A program made the translations under genes and the position numbers. This document shows positions 6,713 through 12,027 of a stretch of DNA of 12,027 bases, one piece after another; position 1 is the stretch's first letter; the number at the start of each line of letters is the position of its first letter. The DNA lies in contig JAGDCK010000009.1 of the NCBI GenBank assembly GCA_017958585.1, forward strand, positions 1 through 12,027, read 5' to 3'. Source of the DNA: Lachnospiraceae bacterium (GTDB taxonomy: Bacteria; Bacillota; Clostridia; Lachnospirales; Lachnospiraceae). The notes under the pieces are model-generated. The model was not told the DNA's origin, did not search any database, and saw only the letters and a program-made list of their open reading frames with translations.

Positions 6713-7507
6713 TTGAAGATCACATTTTCCAGAAAACAGCTGGCAATTCCCTACAGTCTGGTTTTGATAATATTTGTCATATTGCCGCTTTTGGTCATCG
6801 GTTTTTATGCACTGACCGATGCCACGGGCAGATTTACATTAGCTAATTTTTTGAATTTCTTTACGGATACGAATACGCTGGGCACGCTTTTTTACAGCTT
6901 TGCCCTGGCATTTGTGACCACGGTGGTGTGCCTCTTTATCGCATACCCAACAGCGTATTTTCTGGCTTCATCCAAATGGAAATTTAAAAATGTGGTACTG
7001 ATGATCTTTGTAATGCCCATGTGGATCAACTTTACACTCAGGATCACGGCCATGAAGGAGATTTTAAATGCCATTGAAGGTAACCTGGCTTTTTACCCGT
7101 TTTTAAATTCGGTGATAGGACTGAGTTATGATTTCCTGCCATTTATGATCCTGCCGATCTATACCACCCTTACAAAGCTTGACAGGAGCTTATTGGAAGC
7201 CGCAAAGGATCTTGGCGCAAAGGATCTCACCGCATTTTTAAAGATCACTTTGCCCCTCAGCATTCCGGGAATTGTGAGCGGTGTGTCCATGGTATTTTTG
7301 CCTGCCATGACCAATTACGTGGTGCTTGATATGCTCTATAACAGTACGTATATCATGGGAAGCCTGATCGGAAGCTACTTCTCAGCTTATGACTGGCACA
7401 ACGGATCCATGATCGCGCTGGTGCTTTTACTTATCATTTGTGTCTTCACCATTTTGACAAACGGTGATGCGGAGGATGCAAATGCGAGAGGAGGTGCCCT
7501 TCTGTGA
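6713..7507 (+). CDS. potB: Spermidine/putrescine ABC transporter permease PotB
   Basis: A 264-residue inner-membrane permease that pairs with PotC to form the polyamine channel. It has about six hydrophobic helices (first near 12-34, next near 58-80 and 93-110). The EAA loop that docks onto the ATPase is clear: EAAKDLGAKDL starting at E162, followed by KITLPLSIPGI. The start is a TTG, chosen because GAGGT (6700-6704) lies 8 bases upstream, the basic KITFSRKQ lead then precedes the first helix, and no ATG is suitably placed. The rare start may lower its translation relative to potA. The tail (GDAEDANARGG) is short and hydrophilic. The stop overlaps the potC start by 4 bases. The length is near normal for the family. 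Confidence 0.93.
   Translation: MKITFSRKQLAIPYSLVLIIFVILPLLVIGFYALTDATGRFTLANFLNFFTDTNTLGTLFYSFALAFVTTVVCLFIAYPTAYFLASSKWKFKNVVLMIFVMPMWINFTLRITAMKEILNAIEGNLAFYPFLNSVIGLSYDFLPFMILPIYTTLTKLDRSLLEAAKDLGAKDLTAFLKITLPLSIPGIVSGVSMVFLPAMTNYVVLDMLYNSTYIMGSLIGSYFSAYDWHNGSMIALVLLLIICVFTILTNGDAEDANARGGALL
7489..7495 (+). promoter_or_regulatory. Ribosome binding site for potC inside the end of potB
   Basis: AGGAGGT sits in the last codons of potB, 8 bases before the GTG at 7504. It supports the GTG start and the GTGA overlap that translationally couples potB and potC. Confidence 0.85.
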
Positions 7508-8325
7508 GCAGTGTAAGTAAGAAAATAGTCAGAACTGCATTTGTGATAATTGCGCTTTTGTTTGTATATGCTCCGATTCTCATCCTGGCGGTATACAGCT
7601 TTACGGATGCAACCACGATCGGACAGAGCGGCAGCTTTTCACTTCAAAATTATGTGACGCTCTTTACGACGCCTGAGCTGGCAGAGATGATTTTCGGGTC
7701 GGTTATGCTTGCTCTTGTGAGCGCTGTGATAGCAACATTACTGGGAACTTTCGGAGCAATCGGTTCTTTTTATTCAAAAAAAGGCGCCGGAAACTTTATA
7801 TCGACAGTGAATCAGATCCCTGTAGTAAATGCGGATGTGGTGACAGGTTTTTCAACATGTATTTTACTGGTTATCGTATTTGGCATAAACAAGGATTCCT
7901 ATGTGCCCCTGATAGCAGGTCACGTGATCCTGTCTGCACCCTTTGTATATCTGTCCGTCATGCCCAAGTTAAAGCAGCTTGACCCCAGTATCTACGAGGC
8001 GGCAATGGACCTTGGCGCGAGCCCTGCGGTTGCTTTGTCAAGGGTGGTGATCCCTCAGATCCTCTCCGGAATCATATCCGGTTTTGGTCTTGCGGTGACA
8101 CTTTCTCTTGATGATTATTTCGTGGCAACATATACAAAGCCTGCGACCTTCGATACGATCTCAACATATGTGGTAAATGCCACAAAGGGATCTCAGACTG
8201 AGATAAAGACTGCTCTCTGGGCACTGTCGACCATCATCTTTGTGCTGGTATTTTTGATCGTATTTTGCATGAATTACATGAGCAAAAAGAAGGACGATCC
8301 CGCAGGAGAGAAGGCAAGGGTATGA
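7504..8325 (+). CDS. potC: Spermidine/putrescine ABC transporter permease PotC
   Basis: The second polyamine permease, 273 residues with about six membrane helices (first near 10-32). The EAA loop reads YEAAMDLGASPAVALSRV from E165 and is followed by VIPQILSGIISGF. SLDDYFVATY, near 200, is a block I associate with PotC-type permeases. The start is GTG, overlapping the potB stop (GTGA), with a strong ribosome binding site. Its own stop overlaps the potD start as ATGA, so B, C and D are likely translated in a coupled way. The C-terminus is basic (MSKKKDDP), in line with a cytoplasmic end. Nothing looks damaged. Confidence 0.94.
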   Translation: MSSVSKKIVRTAFVIIALLFVYAPILILAVYSFTDATTIGQSGSFSLQNYVTLFTTPELAEMIFGSVMLALVSAVIATLLGTFGAIGSFYSKKGAGNFISTVNQIPVVNADVVTGFSTCILLVIVFGINKDSYVPLIAGHVILSAPFVYLSVMPKLKQLDPSIYEAAMDLGASPAVALSRVVIPQILSGIISGFGLAVTLSLDDYFVATYTKPATFDTISTYVVNATKGSQTEIKTALWALSTIIFVLVFLIVFCMNYMSKKKDDPAGEKARV

Positions 8326-9842
8326 GAAAGAATAATTTGACTTTGAAAATCGAGAAAATAAATAAAAAAGCCCTGTGTTTGTCACTGGCTTTGGGACTTT
8401 TGGTTTCAGGGATCGGTTTTCCGGAGAAAGCTTATGCAAAGGAAAACGACGAAACCGTAACCTTAAGGGTCTGCAGCTGGGAGGAGTACATCGATGAGGG
8501 AGACTGGGAAGAGGATGAACTGATCGAGCTTCCTGACGCTGATATCATCGGTGAAAACTCATTGGTTGATGACTTTGAGGAGTGGTACTACGAGACCTAT
8601 GGAAAAAAAGTGGAAGTCGAGTACAGCTGTTTTGGTACCAACGAGGAGCTCTACAATATGCTCACCATCGGTGATGTGTACGATTTGGTATGTCCTTCGG
8701 AGTATATGTTTATGAAGCTTATGACCGAGGGGAAACTGGTGCCTTATTCCGATGAGTTTTTCGATGAGTCTGTGGAGGAAAATTATTACGCAAAGGGCGT
8801 AAGTCCCTTTATCAAAAGGGCTTTCGAGGAAAATGAGATAAACGGTGAAAAGTGGAACCGCTATGCTGCAGGATATATGTGGGGCGTCACAGGATTTTTG
8901 TATAATCCGGATGTGGTGTCAAAGGAGGAGGTTTCCAGCTGGAAATTCATGACGGATCCCGCCTACAAGAGGCAGATAACCATCAAGGATAATGTGCGTG
9001 ACTCACTTTTTGGCGCTGTGGGAGCGATAAAAAGCGATCTGCTTACTTCCGAGGAATTTGTAAATGCTGAAGACTATCATGAGAGGCTTTTTGAGGAGAT
9101 GAATGATATGTCCGATGAGACTCTTTCTGAGGCGCTGGCTTTCCTGAAGGAAGCGGGAAACAATGTATATTCCTTTGAGACGGATTCCGGTAAGGCCGAC
9201 ATGATCACGGGAAAAGTGGTTGCAAATATGCAGTGGTCGGGAGATGCGGTTTATGCTATGGATCAGGCCGAGGAGGATGATTATTATCTGGCTTTTCAGG
9301 CGCCCATGGAGTCCACGAATCTCTATTTTGATGCATGGACCATGCTAAAGGCAGGAATCGGCGAAGATAAGGAAAAACAGCATGCGGCTGAGGCATTTGT
9401 AAACTTTTTGTCCATGCCTGAAAATGCAGTGAGAAATATGTATTATATTGGATACACTTCGGTTATCTCCGGCGGCGAGAGCAATATAATCCTGGATTAC
9501 ATCGACTGGGCTTTCGGCGCAGAGGAGGATGAGGAAGATGTGGTGGACTATGATCTGTCATACTTTTTCACAGAGGATGAGGACAGCGAGGATTACGTAT
9601 TAACGGTTCCGGCAGAGCAGCTTGACAGGCAGCTTGGTGCCCAGTACCCCTCGGAGGATGTCATCAGGCGAAGCGCCATCATGAAATGCTTTGATGAGGA
9701 GACGGGGGTCAAGGCAAATCAGATGTGGATCAACGTGAGATGTTTTAATCTTGCGGATATTCCTGTGTGGGCTTTCGTTTTAGGTGGTATAATAATAGTT
9801 GGGGTCGGATTTATTTTGATCTTGAATAAAAAGCAAAAATAA
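8322..9842 (+). CDS. potD: Spermidine/putrescine-binding protein PotD with C-terminal membrane anchor
   Basis: The extracellular solute-binding protein that hands polyamines to PotBC. The mature start is set by the ATG at 8322 (ATGA overlap with potC, AGGAGAG at 8304-8310). Residues 1-39 are a signal peptide with a probable cut at AYA/K; there is no lipobox. Ligand-site blocks recognisable from PotD are SWEEYID (W53, Y56), CPSEYMF, WSGDA (W305, D308) and YFDAW (D337, W339). At 506 residues it is far longer than the E. coli protein (about 350). Extra acidic segments lie after residue 57 and around 400-430. A hydrophobic helix at about 481-501 with basic NKKQK behind it should hold the protein in the membrane, replacing the usual lipid anchor. 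The acidic surface may help attract cationic polyamines (inference). Confidence 0.93.
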   Translation: MRKNNLTLKIEKINKKALCLSLALGLLVSGIGFPEKAYAKENDETVTLRVCSWEEYIDEGDWEEDELIELPDADIIGENSLVDDFEEWYYETYGKKVEVEYSCFGTNEELYNMLTIGDVYDLVCPSEYMFMKLMTEGKLVPYSDEFFDESVEENYYAKGVSPFIKRAFEENEINGEKWNRYAAGYMWGVTGFLYNPDVVSKEEVSSWKFMTDPAYKRQITIKDNVRDSLFGAVGAIKSDLLTSEEFVNAEDYHERLFEEMNDMSDETLSEALAFLKEAGNNVYSFETDSGKADMITGKVVANMQWSGDAVYAMDQAEEDDYYLAFQAPMESTNLYFDAWTMLKAGIGEDKEKQHAAEAFVNFLSMPENAVRNMYYIGYTSVISGGESNIILDYIDWAFGAEEDEEDVVDYDLSYFFTEDEDSEDYVLTVPAEQLDRQLGAQYPSEDVIRRSAIMKCFDEETGVKANQMWINVRCFNLADIPVWAFVLGGIIIVGVGFILILNKKQK

Positions 9843-9857
9843 TGGGTATAGTTCGAG

Positions 9858-9878
9858 GATTTAAATAGATTTTAAATC
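9858..9878. promoter_or_regulatory. AT-rich inverted repeat between potD and the beta-helix gene
   Basis: GATTTAAA (9858-9865) and TTTAAATC (9871-9878) form a perfect 8-bp inverted repeat with a 5-bp gap. A further GATTTAA occurs at 9892-9898, next to the ribosome binding site. It could be an operator or a weak mRNA hairpin. There is no T-run after it, so it is a poor terminator, and I see no clear promoter in this 70-bp gap. Read-through from potD is therefore possible. Confidence 0.35.
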
Positions 9879-9896
9879 TGTTAGGATCACGGATTT

Positions 9897-9903
9897 AAGG
9901 AGG
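9897..9903 (+). promoter_or_regulatory. Ribosome binding site of the beta-helix gene
   Basis: A perfect AAGGAGG lies 9 bases before the ATG at 9913. It is decisive for the start, and so for the conclusion that the protein lacks a signal peptide. Confidence 0.9.
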
Positions 9904-9912
9904 TTTCGACTT

Positions 9913-12027
9913 ATGTGGACAGGCAGAAAATCTGTATATAGGGAAAAATTCGAAGATGAGATGGGGATCTTTTTTACTCCCGAAAACTTTCCGGAACTTA
10001 TGGAAAACAGGGAGGATGTCAGTGATATTTTGCAGGGAGCCATAAAGCGCCTTGTGGAGGAGCAGTGCTATGGAAATCTCTACATCCCCGAGGGTGAGTA
10101 CCCAATTGCAAAAAATGTAAAGATACCTCCTTCGGTAAGGCTTATCGGATATGGTGAAAAGAGACCTGTTTTTTATATTCCTGAAAGCGCGCCCTTTTTT
10201 GACGGGGACAGCGAGGCAGTTGGGTCTGAGTTTTATTTTAAGGGTTATCCCGGCGCCAATTACATGCTGTGGTTTATCGGCGACAGGGATATGGACAAGG
10301 AAGACACCAGGGATGCAAATGCAGGCACTTTTTACAGTGCTCTGTCAAATATAGACTTTCGTATCGACGGCAATCACCCCATGGCAGTGTGCATCAGAGC
10401 TCATTTTGCTCAGCACGGTTTTATCAATCATTGTCATTTTGATCTGGGAACAGGACTTGCTGCCATTTATGATGTGGGAAACGAGATGGAGGATCTCACT
10501 GTTGAGGGCGGAAAATACGGCCTTATCTGCAGGATGACTTCCCCGGGATGGCCTTTTGTCCTCTTGGACAGTGTATTTAAGGGTCAGAGGGATACAGCGA
10601 TCCTTACTACCACCACAGGTTTTACCGGATTTAGATTACGTATTTCCGATACACCCAAGGCCTTTGACCTCTATGTGAAGGAAACCTGGGAGAAGCTTTA
10701 TCTGGAGGATTGTATTTTTGCAAATATCTCGGATACGGTGATCACTTCCTATGAGAGTAAAAATGTGGTGCAGCAGACTAACCTTAAAAACGTTCTCTGC
10801 GTTGACTGTCCCACACTTATTAACAGAGCGGATGAGAGGGTTAAACTTAATCTCAACTGTAATACTGTGATCGACAAATATATCGCAGGGTATATGTGCT
10901 CTGACATCGCAGAGAATGCTCTTTTTAAAGAAGAGAAGCAGTTCAGGGCATTTAAGGGCGACAGAGCTGTCGCTGATTCCATAAATTTACGTTCGGATAT
11001 TCCGGAACTGCCCGATATGTCAAAGTGGGTATCCGTTAAAAAGTACGGCGCTGTGGGAGATGGAAAGACAGACGATACGGAGGCTTTGAGAAAAGCTTTT
11101 GCTTCCGAGGAAGTGCTGTTTTTACCCCAGGGAATTTACAAGGTAAGCGATACGGTGACACTGGGCGCAAATACGTGCCTAATCGGTTTGTCACCGATCA
11201 CCACTCAGATCGTCATCGAGGATGATGAGGAAGCCTTTGAGGGCTTTGGTATTCCAAGGCCTGTGGTGGATACGCTTAAAGGCAGTCACGTAATCATAAA
11301 CGGTATCGGTATAGACACCGCCGGAAAGAATCCTCAGGCCTGCGGCCTCAGATGGAGAGCGGGTGAGGGTTCATATCTAAACGATGTGAAGTTTATGGGC
11401 GGCCACGGCATAATGTTCAGGGATGGCAGAAATCCTTTTGCACAGATCTACAATCCCACAAGAACCGGGGATTTCGATCCCGACAGAGTATGGGATTTTC
11501 AGTATTCAAGCCTTTGGATTACGGAGGGAGGCGGCGGAACCTTCAAGGATATCTGGTCGGCTTCACCATATGCGGAGGCAGGAATTGCCATCACCAATAC
11601 TTCCACCAGAAGCAGAATGTATCAGATCTCACTGGAGCATCATGTGCGCCATGAGATAAAGCTTCACAATGTGGCGAATTTCAATATTTACGGTCTTCAG
11701 ACGGAAGAGGAGAAGGCGGAGGGCCTGGAGTGCCTGCCCATGGAGATCGTGGGCTGCAGAAATATCGAAGTGGTTAATTACTACCTCTTCAGGGTGGTTT
11801 CAGTTTACAAATCCTTTGATCAGGGAATCATGGTCTGGGATTCATCCAATATCGTATTCAGGAATGTCCAGAACAAGGCCCAGATGCAGTACACCTTCAC
11901 AAAGACCCTGGAGGATAAAAACACAGGCTTTGTGGCTAAGTCATCTGATTATGCGTATCTGGCAATCACAGGAAAACGCGCACCAAAAGCCCTGGCCAAG
12001 GAAGCAACGGGCTTTACAAAGATCGCT
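9913..12027 (+). CDS. Tandem parallel beta-helix protein, GH55-like (probable beta-1,3-glucanase), cut by the window edge
   Basis: I read 705 codons without a stop to the window edge, so the C-terminus is missing. Two pectate-lyase-superfamily beta-helix halves are visible. The second opens with VKKYGAVGDGKTDDTEAL (about 375-392), the typical entry to this fold. The halves share an internal repeat: NLYIPEGEY...RLIGY (55-80) matches VLFLPQGIY...CLIGL (401-426). Two such helices in one chain are the hallmark of GH55 exo-beta-1,3-glucanases. EHHVRHE (E575-E581) followed by LQTEEE (595-600) recalls the EHH and QTE blocks I associate with GH55, so E575 is a candidate catalytic or binding residue. 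The protein begins MWTGRKSVYREKF with no signal peptide, unlike most GH55 enzymes, which suggests a cytoplasmic role or a non-GH55 function. The GH16 gene upstream supports a beta-glucan theme. The fold is confident; the family and activity are tentative. Confidence 0.75.
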   Translation, partial: MWTGRKSVYREKFEDEMGIFFTPENFPELMENREDVSDILQGAIKRLVEEQCYGNLYIPEGEYPIAKNVKIPPSVRLIGYGEKRPVFYIPESAPFFDGDSEAVGSEFYFKGYPGANYMLWFIGDRDMDKEDTRDANAGTFYSALSNIDFRIDGNHPMAVCIRAHFAQHGFINHCHFDLGTGLAAIYDVGNEMEDLTVEGGKYGLICRMTSPGWPFVLLDSVFKGQRDTAILTTTTGFTGFRLRISDTPKAFDLYVKETWEKLYLEDCIFANISDTVITSYESKNVVQQTNLKNVLCVDCPTLINRADERVKLNLNCNTVIDKYIAGYMCSDIAENALFKEEKQFRAFKGDRAVADSINLRSDIPELPDMSKWVSVKKYGAVGDGKTDDTEALRKAFASEEVLFLPQGIYKVSDTVTLGANTCLIGLSPITTQIVIEDDEEAFEGFGIPRPVVDTLKGSHVIINGIGIDTAGKNPQACGLRWRAGEGSYLNDVKFMGGHGIMFRDGRNPFAQIYNPTRTGDFDPDRVWDFQYSSLWITEGGGGTFKDIWSASPYAEAGIAITNTSTRSRMYQISLEHHVRHEIKLHNVANFNIYGLQTEEEKAEGLECLPMEIVGCRNIEVVNYYLFRVVSVYKSFDQGIMVWDSSNIVFRNVQNKAQMQYTFTKTLEDKNTGFVAKSSDYAYLAITGKRAPKALAKEATGFTKIA

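Noticed and set aside
6133..6723. 196-residue open frame on the minus strand
   Set aside because: It lies antisense to the coding, motif-bearing C-terminus of PotA and has no recognisable domain; it is a shadow of codon bias.
8265..8321. Upstream TTG start for PotD
   Set aside because: It would overlap potC by 61 bases and add a charged stretch before the signal peptide; the ATG at 8322 fits the coupled ATGA overlap.
8322..8450. Lipoprotein signal on PotD (Cys19)
   Set aside because: Cys19 lies at the start of the hydrophobic core with KKAL before it, not a lipobox; AYA/K at 37-40 is a normal signal peptidase I site.
9843..9912. Intrinsic terminator between potD and the beta-helix gene
   Set aside because: The inverted repeat is AT-rich and not followed by a T tract.

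Overview
This looks like chromosomal DNA from a Gram-positive anaerobe of the Lachnospiraceae, with a Butyrivibrio-like gut or rumen polysaccharide degrader as the best guess. The clues are strong AGGAGG-type ribosome binding sites, mixed ATG/GTG/TTG starts, a large 7TM hybrid histidine kinase, a potABCD cassette with long PotA and PotD, and genes for beta-1,3-glucan-active proteins. The placement is inference, because there is no rRNA or other marker in the window. Every gene I can support lies on the + strand.

Layout. Positions 1-455 hold no credible gene. They contain three full and one broken copy of a 75-bp tandem repeat, each full copy carrying a perfect inverted repeat, then a possible promoter and a leader with two back-to-back hairpins. 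Positions 456-2045 encode a secreted GH16 laminarinase-type endo-glucanase with a beta/gamma-crystallin module and a CBM13/ricin-type lectin module; a clear intrinsic terminator follows. Positions 2245-4977 encode a hybrid sensor histidine kinase (7TM, PAS-like regions, HisKA, HATPase, REC), also followed by a strong terminator and then a second hairpin. Positions 5248-9842 are a compact potA-potB-potC-potD operon for spermidine/putrescine uptake, with 4-base overlaps between B/C and C/D, a likely promoter, and a stem-loop predicted to sit at the very 5' end of the transcript. From 9913 a protein with two tandem parallel beta-helix halves runs off the right edge. It resembles GH55 exo-beta-1,3-glucanases and has no signal peptide.

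How they fit together. The flanking genes suggest a beta-1,3-glucan theme: a secreted endo-acting GH16 enzyme that binds the substrate, and a possibly cytoplasmic GH55-like enzyme acting on short products. The sensor kinase could tie surface sensing to this, but no DNA-binding regulator is adjacent, so that is speculation. The polyamine operon is a self-contained unit. Its notable points are a PotA with a tandemly duplicated TOBE-type C-terminal region and a PotD held by a C-terminal membrane anchor instead of a lipid. I saw no CRISPR array, insertion sequence, phage gene, tRNA or rRNA. The most useful leads are the 75-bp repeat, the two structured leaders, the PotA duplication, and the GH55-like protein without an export signal.
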